NCBI GenBank assembly: GCA_014843695.1
Contig: CM026394.1
Coordinates: forward strand, 41,338,196-41,402,195
Length of the DNA stretch: 64,000 nt
From: Archivesica marissinica
Lineage: Eukaryota; Mollusca; Bivalvia; Venerida; Vesicomyidae
Reading direction: 5' to 3'
Shown one piece after another: positions 54,701-64,000 of the stretch. The position numbers were made by a program, and so were the translations under genes. How positions within the stretch are numbered: position 1 is the stretch's first letter; each line of letters opens with the position of its first letter. The notes under the pieces were generated by a model, which worked only from the letters and a program-made list of their open reading frames with translations, made no database searches and was not told the origin of the DNA.

Positions 54701-55932
54701 AACATACCGATACATATATACCATACACACCACCGTGTTCCACGCTGCATCCAGACTGAGCGGCTCATCTGGATCTACACTTTTTGTAAGCCTATTTAGA
54801 GGTCTGTAGTGTTGAAAGGGTTAAACGTACCGATACATATATACCATACACACCACCGTGTTCCACGCTGCATCCAGACTGAAGTGTTATTGCTAACAGC
54901 ATGCTAAAGGTTAAACTTCTCTCCCAAATTTGACCTATTTACAGCCCTTTTCATACCCTTAATTTTTACTTGGGACACAACCTTTCAATGCAGCTTGAAG
55001 ATTACTTACAGACAGCTTATCGAAAGTCAAGGCACTATCGTGGTTCATCCTAGGTCAGAATCTTTTTGGGAGAAGTGAGAAAGCGCAAGATTGCACTCTT
55101 AAATGATATTATTTAAGGCGACACTACATCAGTGAAAACGCAAATTTGTACAGAATATAATTTCCTATTATATGGTATAATATTTTTTCCAAATATTTGC
55201 CTCACAAACTGAGTAAACAAGCGTTGTATACGCGGTTTTGTTGATATAACAAAATAATGTAAACAGGATTTACCGTTATATCTCACATTTGTGCCTAAGC
55301 ATATTTATTTGTAGACTATTCTTAGTGTAAATTTATCATCTCTAAGCGACAGTATCTCGCGTTTAGTATTGACTACAATGACAAAGAAATGTCAATTCAG
55401 GAGGGTAGATGATCGGTATATGAAATCCTACATTCACTTTTGAAAATTTGTAGACCACAAAAACACTGTTAATTGATTCAATGTTAGTGTTCGAATGTAT
55501 TCGGAAGAATTTGTAGTAGTAATGCATTTATATGTGAACAATGCATTGTTTTGGCTTTTTGCGATGCAATGCCAATGTCGTCGCTTTAATAAATTTCAAC
55601 AAATAGGGTTAAAATACACAATCTGACAATTAAATACAATGTTTGAATGTCAGTGTAGCTGCTTACTGGACAAGATTTTATAATTTATGAAAAATGGAAA
55701 AAGAATTATGCCTACTTAGAATGTGCTGCACACCGAGAGTTCAAATATCAAAATAAAATCTCACCACATCGTAGACACTCCTGAACTCTAGAACTTCCTT
55801 GTCATTCTTCATTTTCTCTCCATAAAGTGCTGTAAGGACGGCTTTGAGAGCAAACGCGGACATGTACTGTGATAGTGGTATGTGCTGCTCATTCAGCAAT
55901 GTATCCCATTTCTTGGCCATCTCATTAGCAAT
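42727..55932 (-). CDS. CYP20A1: Cytochrome P450 family 20 (CYP20A1-like), 3' seven exons; 5' end outside window
   Basis: Exons in transcript order are complement of 55765-55932, 54311-54380, 52382-52558, 50385-50505, 48200-48311, 43972-44036 and 42727-42976 (stop TAG at 42727-42729). All junctions are GT/AG and phases close, giving 320 C-terminal residues. CYP20A1 is an orphan, ER-anchored P450 of about 460-470 aa, so about 150 N-terminal residues lie beyond 64000 or were missed upstream. Recognisable parts are NEQHIPLSQYMSAFALKAV, the I-helix region VIGGFHTTGN (TT present, no acidic residue before it), the K-helix ExxR in HVIDETMR, FDPDRF, and the heme loop FGFAGKRVCPGQRFAY with the cysteine ligand. 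The C-terminus VEGQVIEPVHGLVT...WITLSKR is diagnostic for CYP20. Unlike the vertebrate protein, the heme loop keeps the full FxxGxRxCxG consensus. Introns are filled with minisatellites. Confidence 0.93.
42997..43915. repeat. 52-bp minisatellite in the last CYP20A1 intron
   Basis: About 18 units contain GTGGTGGCCACAATCCCGTA and TGGCAGTATCATTGAGAAAC. The array starts about 20 bp from the acceptor of the last exon and ends about 60 bp from the donor of the previous exon. Confidence 0.95.
44056..45520. repeat. Compound 47/28-bp minisatellite in a CYP20A1 intron
   Basis: Long units contain AACCTTTACAATCAGCATCT, CTTCCCACA and GGCTGCCATTCCACACC. Short units lack the last part and occur in runs. 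It begins about 20 bp from the exon at 43972-44036. Long frames in it are not genes. Confidence 0.96.
45521..45929. other. Intronic spacer of CYP20A1
   Basis: AT-rich. AAAGGGAGACAAATCTTATA is duplicated near 45800; nothing else is recognised. Confidence 0.45.
45930..46390. repeat. 77-bp tandem repeat
   Basis: Six units contain GCAAGTTTTAATATAGCAAA, CCCATGGTTTAATGTTCTAG and GTTGTCAAGCAGCAGAC. Confidence 0.95.
46690..46917 (-). mobile_element. S1-type SINE, minus
   Basis: Reverse copy: GGGTTTTACGTCTGCATCAG, GGGCTATATCG, then the head near 46900 ending CCACGGAGGC. Confidence 0.8.
46943..47320. mobile_element. hAT MITE with perfect 8-bp target duplication and BED-finger remnant
   Basis: The ends TAGGGATGGCAACGAATA and ATTCGTTGCCATCCCTA are inverted repeats. 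GTAGAAAG flanks both sides exactly (46935-46942, 47321-47328). Inside, a frame reads SHVWKCLTSSENKKTARCNI then, after a frameshift, INLNNHLKK, a degraded BED zinc finger. It lies in a CYP20A1 intron. Confidence 0.9.
47600..48112. repeat. 35-44 bp minisatellite
   Basis: About 14 units contain CCCAATCATACACCCTCATG and TG(C/T)(G/A)ATATTATCCCC. The array ends about 85 bp from the CYP20A1 exon at 48200-48311. Confidence 0.95.
48628..49668. repeat. 53-bp minisatellite with a perfect palindrome in most units
   Basis: About 20 units contain CCGTATCTACATGCAATACC, TATCAGGGCCCGC and GCTGGCGATCGCCAGC. The 16-bp block is self-complementary. Some units have GGCAATCGCC, which breaks it, or lack the GGCCCGC part. 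GC-rich against an AT-rich background. Confidence 0.95.
49669..50055. other. CYP20A1 intron spacer
   Basis: Unique AT-rich sequence; nothing recognised. Confidence 0.45.
50056..50299. mobile_element. Tc1/pogo-like MITE with TA target site
   Basis: The termini CAGTCAAACCTG and CAGGTTTGACTG are inverted and flanked by TA (50054-50055 and 50300-50301). Internal GGCTGCTTAATAGAGGTCAA is tandemly duplicated. Fragments of the family occur near 35815 and 53340-53412. Confidence 0.8.
50840..51060. repeat. About 55-bp repeat
   Basis: Four units contain CACCTACATATTAGCAA, ATTTTATA(A/G)GG and CCCCAATTGCCCCC. Confidence 0.9.
51215..52028. repeat. 34-bp minisatellite in a CYP20A1 intron
   Basis: About 24 units contain GTGAGTCTTGTGCTGGTACC and TGAACTAGCAGGAA. 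On the plus strand each starts with a donor-like GTGAGT, but CYP20A1 is read from the other strand, so this is not relevant to its splicing. Confidence 0.95.
52134..52296. mobile_element. MITE-like inverted-repeat element beside a CYP20A1 exon
   Basis: GTCTGGTTCCTAGCCTG and CAGGCCAGGAACCAGAC(with internal mismatches) bound about 163 bp. Further pairing occurs between TCTCCAATCTCAAACTCGG and its inverse. Internal text similar to 6110-6220 (AAGCTT...GATTGGTTCAG, TTTATAACCTCCAGGCC). Confidence 0.6.
52615..52985 (+). mobile_element. Partial S3 SINE followed by S2 SINE
   Basis: 52615-52812 matches the body and tail of the S3 family (GTGTCGGTGCTTTACAC, AAGAACCAGAGGAGAC). 52820-52985 matches S2 (CTTCAGGTGCGAAAGG, GTGGCGATGGATTCCA). 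Confidence 0.75.
52983..53340. mobile_element. TTAA MITE, family B
   Basis: Runs from TTAGCCCTTTCCTTCATAGA to CTATGAGGGAAAGGGTTAA, with a duplicated CATATCTATCCCACCTCC block. Confidence 0.75.
53459..54284. mobile_element. hAT MITE pair, one nested or tandem in the other
   Basis: TAGGGATGGCAACGAATAGC starts at 53459 and again at 53679. The shared right end GGTGCCATCCCTA is at 54284. On the minus strand near 53870-53830 a frame reads AQSHVWKAFSRSDRKQQ, a BED-finger remnant. Same family as 46943-47320; target duplications are not clean. Confidence 0.7.
54537..54860. mobile_element. Truncated TTAA MITE family A with a 127-bp tandem duplication
   Basis: The right half of family A ends GTAGTGTTGAAAGGGTTAA (54701). 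That end plus flanking ACCGATACATATATACCATA is repeated once more (to about 54885). Confidence 0.7.
54886..55764. other. CYP20A1 intron stretch without recognised elements
   Basis: AT-rich unique sequence between the exons at 54311-54380 and 55765-55932. I find no exon or transposon motif. Confidence 0.5.
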
Positions 55933-55966
55933 CTAGAATACAGAAAGTGGCATGTACTTAATGTTT

Positions 55967-56290
55967 CTTTGTTCGGGTTTTACGCCTGCCAGGGTTTCCA
56001 CTGGAGAAAATAAATATTGCGCCACTTTCTTATCCCCCCAATCCCGCTACCCCCCCCCATCCCGAGCAAAAAATTGTTTCCAAAAATTCTGCATCAGCAC
56101 CATTTTGGGCTATATCGCCGGCAGGCAGTTTACCTAACAAAACCTTTCCTGGGCAGGCTCCAGCTGTTAACCAGTACTTGGTGCGCCAACTCAACTTTTT
56201 CATAAAAATGGGGCAAGGCCTAAATGAGCCAGTGACCATCAGTGGCGATAGGTTACAGTAGTATACAAGTCAGCGACATTAACAACTCGT
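55967..56290 (-). mobile_element. S1-type SINE, minus, with an insertion
   Basis: Reverse copy: GGGTTTTACGCCTGC, then a foreign stretch of about 100 bp, then GCATCAGCACCATTTTGGGC, GCCTGCCCAGGAAAGG (inverse) and a head ending near 56290 at the 22-bp array. Confidence 0.7.
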
Positions 56291-56297
56291 CCACGAA

Positions 56298-59200
56298 GGA
56301 TGACCTCCCTTGTATGCCCGATACATCTCCCTTGCATACCCGATACATCTCCCTTGCATACCCGATACATCTCCCTTGTATACCCGATACATCTCCCTTG
56401 TATACCCGATACAGCTGCTTGTATACCCGATACATCTCCCTTGTATATCCGATACATCTCCCTTGTATACCCGATACATCCCCCTTGTATACCCGATACA
56501 TCCCCCTTGTATATCCGATACATCTCCCTTGTATACCCGATACATCTCCCTTGTATACCCGATACATCTCCCTTGTATACCCGATACATCTCCCTTGCAT
56601 ACCCGATACATCTCCCTTGCATACCCGATACATCTCCCTTGTATATCGATACATCTCCCTTGCATACCCGATACATCTCCTTTGTATACCCGATACATCT
56701 CCCTTGTATCTCCCTTGTATACCCGATACATCTCCCTTGTATCTCCCTTGTATACCCGATACATCTCCCTTGTATCTCCCTTGTATACCCGATACATCTC
56801 CCTTGTATACCCGATACATCTCCCTTGTATACCCCGATACATCTCCATTGTATACCCGATACATCTCCCTTGTATACCCGATACACCCCCCTTGTATACC
56901 CGATACATCTCCCTTGTATACCCGATACATCCCCCTTGTATACCCGATACATCTCCCTTGTATACCCGATACATCTCCATTGTATACCCGATACATCTCC
57001 CTTGTATACCCGATACATCTCCATTGCATACCCGATACATCCCCCTTGCATACCCGATACATCCCCCTTGCATACCCGATACATCCCCCTTGTATACCCG
57101 ATACATCTCCCTTGTATACCCGATACATCTCCCTTGTATACCCGATACATCTCCTGTGTATACCCGATACATCTCCCTTGTATACCCGATACATCTCCCT
57201 TGTATAGTATAATACCCGATACATCTCCCTTGTATACCCGATACATCTCCCTTGTATACCCGATACATCTCCCTTGTATAGTATATACCCGATACATCCC
57301 CTTGTATACCCGATACATCTCCCTTGTATACCCGATACATCTCCATTGTATACCCGATACATCTCCCTTGTATACCCGATACATCTCCCTTGTATACCCG
57401 ATACATCTCCCTTGTATACCCGATACATCTCCCTTGCATACCCGATACATCTCCCTTGCATACCCGATACATCTCCCTTGTATACCCGATACATCTCCCT
57501 TGTATACCCGATACATCTCCCTTGTATACCCGATACATCTCCCTTGTATACCCGATACATCTCCCTTGCATACCCGATACATCTTCCTTGTATACCCGAT
57601 ACATCCCCCTTGTATACCCGATACATCCCCCTTGTATAGTATAATACCCGATACATCTCCCTTGTATACCCGATACATCTCCCTTGTATACCCGATACAT
57701 CCCCCTTGTATACCCGATACATCCCCCTTGTATACCCGATACATCTCCCTTGTATACCCGATACATCTCCCTTGTATACCCGATACATCTCCCTTGTATA
57801 CCCGATACATCCCCCTTGTATACCCGATACATCCCCCTTGTATACCCGATACATCTCCCTTGTATACCCGATACATCTCCCTTGTATACCCGATACATCT
57901 CCCTTGTATACCCGATACATCTCCCTTGCATACCCGATACATCTCCCTTGCATACCCGATACATCTCCCTTGTATATCGATACATCTCCCTTGCATACCC
58001 GATACATCTCCTTTGTATACCCGATACATCTCCCTTGTATCTCCCTTGTATACCCGATACATCTCCCTTGTATCTCCCTTGTATACCCGATACATCTCCC
58101 TTGTATCTCCCTTGTATACCCGATACATCTCCCTTGTATACCCGATACATCTCCCTTGTATACCCCGATACATCTCCATTGTATACCCGATACATCTCCC
58201 TTGTATACCCGATACATCCCCCTTGTATACCCGATACATCTCCCTTGTATACCCGATACATCCCCCTTGTATACCCGATACATCTCCCTTGTATACCCGA
58301 TACNNNNNNNNNNNNNNNNNNNNNNNNNNNNNNNNNNNNNNNNNNNNNNNNNNNNNNNNNNNNNNNNNNNNNNNNNNNNNNNNNNNNNNNNNNNNNNNNN
58401 NNNNNNNNNNNNNNNNNNNNNNNNNNNNNNNNNNNNNNNNNNNNNNNNNNNNNNNNNNNNNNNNNNNNNNNNNNNNNNNNNNNNNNNNNNNNNNNNNNNN
58501 NNNNNNNNNNNNNNNNNNNNNNNNNNNNNNNNNNNNNNNNNNNNNNNNNNNNNNNNNNNNNNNNNNNNNNNNNNNNNNNNNNNNNNNNNNNNNNNNNNNN
58601 NNNNNNNNNNNNNNNNNNNNNNNNNNNNNNNNNNNNNNNNNNNNNNNNNNNNNNNNNNNNNNNNNNNNNNNNNNNNNNNNNNNNNNNNNNNNNNNNNNNN
58701 NNNNNNNNNNNNNNNNNNNNNNNNNNNNNNNNNNNNNNNNNNNNNNNNNNNNNNNNNNNNNNNNNNNNNNNNNNNNNNNNNNNNNNNNNNNNNNNNNNNN
58801 NNNNNNNNNNNNNNNNNNNNNNNNNNNNNNNNNNNNNNNNNNNNNNNNNNNNNNNNNNNNNNNNNNNNNNNNNNNNNNNNNNNNNNNNNNNNNNNNNNNN
58901 NNNNNNNNNNNNNNNNNNNNNNNNNNNNNNNNNNNNNNNNNNNNNNNNNNNNNNNNNNNNNNNNNNNNNNNNNNNNNNNNNNNNNNNNNNNNNNNNNNNN
59001 NNNNNNNNNNNNNNNNNNNNNNNNNNNNNNNNNNNNNNNNNNNNNNNNNNNNNNNNNNNNNNNNNNNNNNNNNNNNNNNNNNNNNNNNNNNNNNNNNNNN
59101 NNNNNNNNNNNNNNNNNNNNNNNNNNNNNNNNNNNNNNNNNNNNNNNNNNNNNNNNNNNNNNNNNNNNNNNNNNNNNNNNNNNNNNNNNNNNNNNNNNNN

Positions 59201-62200
59201 NNNNNNNNNNNNNNNNNNNNNNNNNNNNNNNNNNNNNNNNNNNNNNNNNNNNNNNNNNNNNNNNNNNNNNNNNNNNNNNNNNNNNNNNNNNNNNNNNNNN
59301 NNNCGATACATCTCCCTTGCATACCCGATACATCTCCCTTGCATACCCGATATATCTCCCTTGTATATCGATACATCTCCCTTGCATACCCGATACATCT
59401 CCTTTGTATACCCGATACATCTCCCTTGTATCTCCCTTGTATACCCGATACATCTCCCTTGTATCTCCCTTGTATACCCGATACATCTCCCTTGTATCTC
59501 CCTTGTATACCCGATACATCTCCCTTGTATACCCGATACATCTCCCTTGTATACCCCGATACATCTCCATTGTATACCCGATACATCTCCCTTGTATACC
59601 CGATACATCCCCCTTGTATACCCGATACATCTCCCTTGTATACCCGATACATCCCCCTTGTATACCCGATACATCTCCCTTGTATACCCGATACATCTCC
59701 ATTGTATACCCGATACATCTCCCTTGTATACCCGATACATCTCCATTGCATACCCGATACATCCCCTTGCATACCCATACATCCCCCTTGTATACCCGAT
59801 ACATCTCCCTTGTATACCGATACATCTCCCTTGTATACCCGATACATCTCCTTGTATACCCGATACATCTCCTGTGTATACCCTATACATCTCCCTTGTA
59901 TACCCGATACATCTCCCTTGTATAGTATAATACCCGATACATCTCCCTTGTATACCCGATACATCTCCCTTGTATACCCGATACATCTCCCTTGTATAGT
60001 ATAATACCGATACATCCCCCTTGTATACCCTATACATCTCCCTTGTATACCCGATACATCTCCATTGTATACCCGATACATCTCCCTTGTATACCCGATA
60101 CATCTCCCTTGTATACCTGATACATCTCCCTTGTATACCCGATACATCTCCCTTGTATACCCGATACATCTCCCTTGCATACCCGATACATCTCCCTTGT
60201 ATATCGATACATCTCCCTTGTATACCCGATACATCTCCCTTGTATACCCGATACATCTCCCTTGCATACCCGATACATCTCCCTTGCATACCCGATACAT
60301 CTTCTTGTTACCCATACATCCCCTTGTATACCCGATACATCCCCTTGTATAGTATAATACCGATACATCTCCCTTGTATACCCGATACATCTCCCTTGTA
60401 TACCCGATACATCCCCTTGTATACCCGATACATCCCCCTTGTATACCGATACATCTCCCTTGTATACCCGATACATCTCCCTTGTATACCCGATACATCT
60501 CCCTTGTATACCCGATACATCCCCCTTGTATACCCGATACATCCCCCTTGTATACCCGATACATCCCCCTTGTATACCCGATACATCTCCCTTGTATACC
60601 CGATACATCTCCCTTGTATACCCGATACATCTCCCTTGTATACCCGATACATCTCCCTTGTATACCCGATACATCTCCTTATATACCCGATACATCTCCC
60701 TTATATACCCAATACATCTCCCTTATATACCCGATACATCTCCCTTATATACCCGATACATCCCCCTTGTATACCCGATACATCTCCCTTGTATACCCGA
60801 TACATCCCCCTTGTATATCCGATACATCTCCCTTGTATACCCGATACATCTCCCTTGTATACCTGATACATCTCCCTTGTATACCCGATACATCTCCCTT
60901 GTATACCCGATACATCTCCCTTGCATACCCGATACATCTCCCTTGTATATCGATACATCTCCCTTGTATACCCGATACATCTCCCTTGTATACCCGATAC
61001 ATCTCCCTTGCATACCCGATACATCTCCCTTGCATACCCGATACATCTCCCTTGTATATCGATACATCTCCCTTGCATACCCGATACATCTCCTTTGTAT
61101 ACCCGATACATCTCCCTTGTATCTCCCTTGTATACCCGATACATCTCCCTTGTATCTCCCTTGTATACCCGATACATCTCCCTTGTATCTCCCTTGTATA
61201 CCCGATACATCTCCCTTGTATACCCGATACATCTCCCTTGTATACCCCGATACATCTCCATTGTATACCCGATACATCTCCCTTGTATACCCGATACATC
61301 CCCCTTGTATACCCGATACATCTCCCTTGTATACCCGATACATCCCCCTTGTATACCCGATACATCTCCCTTGTATACCCGATACATCTCCATTGTATAC
61401 CCGATACATCTCCCTTGTATACCCGATACATCTCCATGCATACCCGATACATCCCCTTGCATACCCGATACATCCCCCTTGTATACCCGATACATCTCCC
61501 TTGTATACCCGATACATCTCCCTTGTATACCCGATACATCTCCCTTGTATACCCGATACATCTCCTGTGTATACCGATACATCTCCTTGTATACCCGATA
61601 CATCTCCCTTGTATACCCGATACATCTCCCTTGTATACCCGATACATCTCCCTTGTATACCCGATACATCTCCCTTGTATAGTATAATACCCGATACATC
61701 CCCCTTGTATACCCGATACATCTCCCTTGTATACCCGATACATCTCCCTTGTATACCCGATACATCTCCATTGTATACCCAATACATCTCCCTTGTATAC
61801 CCGATACATCTCCCTTGTATACCCCGATACATCTCCCTTGTATACCCGATACATCTCCCTTGCATACCCGATACATCTCCCTTGCATACCCGATACATCT
61901 CCCTTGCATACCCGATACATCTCCCTTGTATACCCGATACATCTCCCTTGTATACCCGATACATCTCCCTTGTATACCCGATACATCTCCCTTGCATACC
62001 CGATACATCTTCCTTGTATACCCGATACATCCCCCTTGTATACCCGATACATCCCCCTTGTATAGTATAATACCCGATACATCTCCCTTGTATACCCGAT
62101 ACATCTCCCTTTTATACCCGATACATCCCCCTTGTATACCCGATACATCCCCCTTGTATACCCGATACATCTCCCTTGTATACCCGATACATCTCCCTTG

Positions 62201-62637
62201 TATACCCGATACATCTCCCTTGTATACCCGATACATCCCCCTTGTATACCCGATACATCCCCCTTGTATACCCGATACATCCCCCTTGTATACCCGATAC
62301 ATCTCCCTTGTATACCCGATACATCTCCCTTGTATACCCGATACATCTCCCTTGTATACCCGATACATCTCCCTTATATACCCGATACATCTCCCTTATA
62401 TACCCGATACATCTCCCTTATATACCCGATACATCTCCCTTATATACCCGATACATCTCCCTTGTATACCCGATACATCTCCCTTATATACCCGATACAT
62501 CCCCCTTGTATACCCGATACATCTCCCTTGTATACCCGATACATCCCCCTTGTATACCCAATACATCCCCCTTGTATACCCGATACATCTCCCTTATATA
62601 CCCGATACATCTCCCTTGTATACCCGATACATCTCCC
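56298..62637. repeat. 22-bp satellite-like array of more than 5 kb with higher-order structure
   Basis: The unit is CCCTTGTATACCCGATACAT plus CT or CC. A distinctive variant string (GTATATCGATACATC, CTTTGTATACC, then three CTCCCTTGTATCTCCC deletions) recurs at 56641, 57972, 59363 and 61054, so blocks of about 1.3-1.7 kb have been duplicated. All long frames on both strands come from the stop-free unit. Confidence 0.98.
58304..59303. other. Assembly gap, exactly 1000 N
   Basis: Placeholder gap inside the 22-bp array; true length unknown. Confidence 0.99.
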
Positions 62638-62818
62638 TAAATGAAGGTTTACCATGCTCACCTATAAGACGACCTCCCTACTTTGGTCTGGAAATCTGTG
62701 GGGTTTGACATACACTTGCATATAAGACGGGTTGATAAAATGGACACCAGACATAAGTATAACTAGCATGATTGACCAGTTCAAGTTTAATAAAGAGTAC
62801 TTTCTTTGCTAGACCAGC

Positions 62819-63059
62819 TTAACCCATTCAACACCAAGTAACTCACATGGACTGGTCCATGATATTCATAAACCAATAAATGAATCAGAAAATCACATTT
62901 GGACAAGTTCATTTATCAAAATGGATAATTATGTCTAAAAATAGTCATATCACTGGCAAAAAGTGCAGATCCTGATGAGACGGCTCGTTACGAGCTGGCT
63001 CATCTGGATCTACACTTTTTGTAAGCCTATTTAGAGGTCTGTGGTGTTGAAAGGGTTAA
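62819..63059. mobile_element. TTAA MITE, family A, inverted relative to 5840-6080
   Basis: TTAACCCATTCAACACCAAG at the left and GTGGTGTTGAAAGGGTTAA at the right, with the same internal hairpin. Confidence 0.82.
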
Positions 63060-63194
63060 TGGATACCATTAAAAATATATATTTTTTTGGTACTCACTTT
63101 TTACTACTAAATTGTATGTTTGTCCAGTGCAAGTTGAAGAAATGTTTACTGTCAAGAGTGCTTTCTTTTCTAAAACTTAATATAATGGACACCA

Positions 63195-63315
63195 TTTAAC
63201 ACATTAAAAAAAAAAAACTCTTTTTTAGCACTCATTTATAAGACGGGAAGCCAGTTTGAGGCCATAATCTGGTGGTAAAAAACTTGTCTTATAGGCGAGT
63301 ATGGACGGGAAAGAT
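63195..63315 (-). repeat. Single inverted copy of the 124-bp intron 2 unit
   Basis: CTTATAGGCGAGTATGGACG and AGTTTGAGGCCATAATCTGG are the inverse of units at 18634-18950. Confidence 0.7.
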
Positions 63316-63329
63316 ATGACGTAGTCAGT

Positions 63330-63677
63330 TAACACTTAGAAGCACCTCTTGACGCCATTACCAATACGACATACATTGACAAGGTAGTAGCCAAACAATG
63401 TTCATAATAAAGACCAGAATCTCATGTAGTCCCAATAATATCTATGGAGGTGGGATAGATATGGCGACTACTTATCCACTGCATGATAGCTAAATGGATG
63501 TCGTTTGTATGGAGATATAATAGTATATTAACCTAAAACTCTATGAAGTTCCAGTAATATCTATGGCGGTGGGATAGATATGGCGACTACTTATCCACTG
63601 CATGATAGCTAAATGGCTGTCGTTTGTATGGAGATATAATAGTATATTAACCTAAATCTCTATGGAGGAAAGGGTCA
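63330..63677. mobile_element. TTAA MITE, family B, inverted
   Basis: It contains CATACATTGACAAGGTAGTA, duplicated GGTGGGATAGATATGGCGAC blocks and CTATGGAGGAAAGGGT. The ends are degraded. Confidence 0.7.
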
Positions 63678-64000
63678 AAATCTTGAGCAAAGTCAATGTT
63701 GCTCTAGAATACACAGTGCATAGGTCAACATTTCACAGCATATTGATCGTAAACCTGTGTATTCCAGATGATAGCATCAGCCTAACACAGGATTTGTGAT
63801 TGTTGGGGGTATTTCAGACTTATCATCAAGTTTTATTGAGAATTTAGGCACACGTGGGCGGGCATTTTCGGGCCCCAAAAAGGGGCAGGGCGGGCCGCCC
63901 TCCTATTCCTGCTTAGGGGAAACACTAGATACATGTACAACTCTATACCTCTTGAAATGTGAGAAAGTAACGCTGAATGGCGCCATGTGTTAAACACTTG
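63678..64000. other. Window end, presumed CYP20A1 intron
   Basis: No exon of the missing P450 N-terminus is found. A 65-codon frame starting at 63796 lacks any recognised motif, and I do not call it. Confidence 0.4.

Noticed and set aside
56239..62708. Frames up to 1463 aa on both strands
   Set aside because: Translations of the stop-free 22-bp unit, several passing through 1000 N.
63796..63993. 65-aa ORF near the window end
   Set aside because: No motif, no splice or homology support; length is within chance.

Overview
The window looks like nuclear DNA of an invertebrate animal. It has intron-rich genes with GT/AG splice sites, tRNA-derived SINEs, a LINE, hAT- and TTAA-type MITEs, and a very large load of minisatellites. 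The DUS3L and CYP20A1 orthologues and the SINE/MITE landscape fit a lophotrochozoan, perhaps a bivalve mollusc; that placement is an inference. Adding up the array intervals listed below, roughly 40-45% of the window is tandem repeat. Two runs of exactly 1000 N (33213-34212 and 58304-59303) are assembly gaps, both inside arrays.

Genes. (1) The last coding exon of an unidentified plus-strand gene lies at 1192-1318. (2) A complete plus-strand gene for tRNA-dihydrouridine(47) synthase (DUS3L) spans 16511-39595 in 12 coding exons. Every splice phase closes, giving 694 codons plus stop. (3) The 3' seven exons of a minus-strand CYP20A1-like cytochrome P450 lie between 42727 and 55932; its N-terminal exons lie beyond the window. 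DUS3L and CYP20A1 are convergent, with stop codons 3.1 kb apart. (4) A near-complete minus-strand LINE ORF2 (endonuclease, reverse transcriptase, RNase H; one internal stop) occupies 7832-11532. I see no functional link between the two host genes.

Layout: 1-1.3 kb, terminal exon with a minisatellite abutting it; 1.8-5.3 kb, 21-bp array; 5.5-7.8 kb, MITE, foldback element and 42-bp array; 7.8-11.5 kb, LINE; 11.5-16.2 kb, SINEs and decayed LINE; 16.2-39.6 kb, DUS3L with huge arrays in its introns; 39.6-42.7 kb, chained arrays between the gene ends; 42.7-55.9 kb, CYP20A1 exons separated by arrays; 56.3-62.6 kb, one 22-bp satellite-like array; 62.6-64 kb, MITEs.

The most unusual structure is in DUS3L. 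Nine of its 24 coding-exon edges are themselves part of, or abut, a tandem array. The arrays carry serial copies of the splice acceptor or donor plus the adjoining coding bases, and in two cases the start or stop codon context. The gene is therefore flanked by dozens of decoy exon edges. Given how much of the region is array, overlap by chance is a serious alternative and should be tested first.
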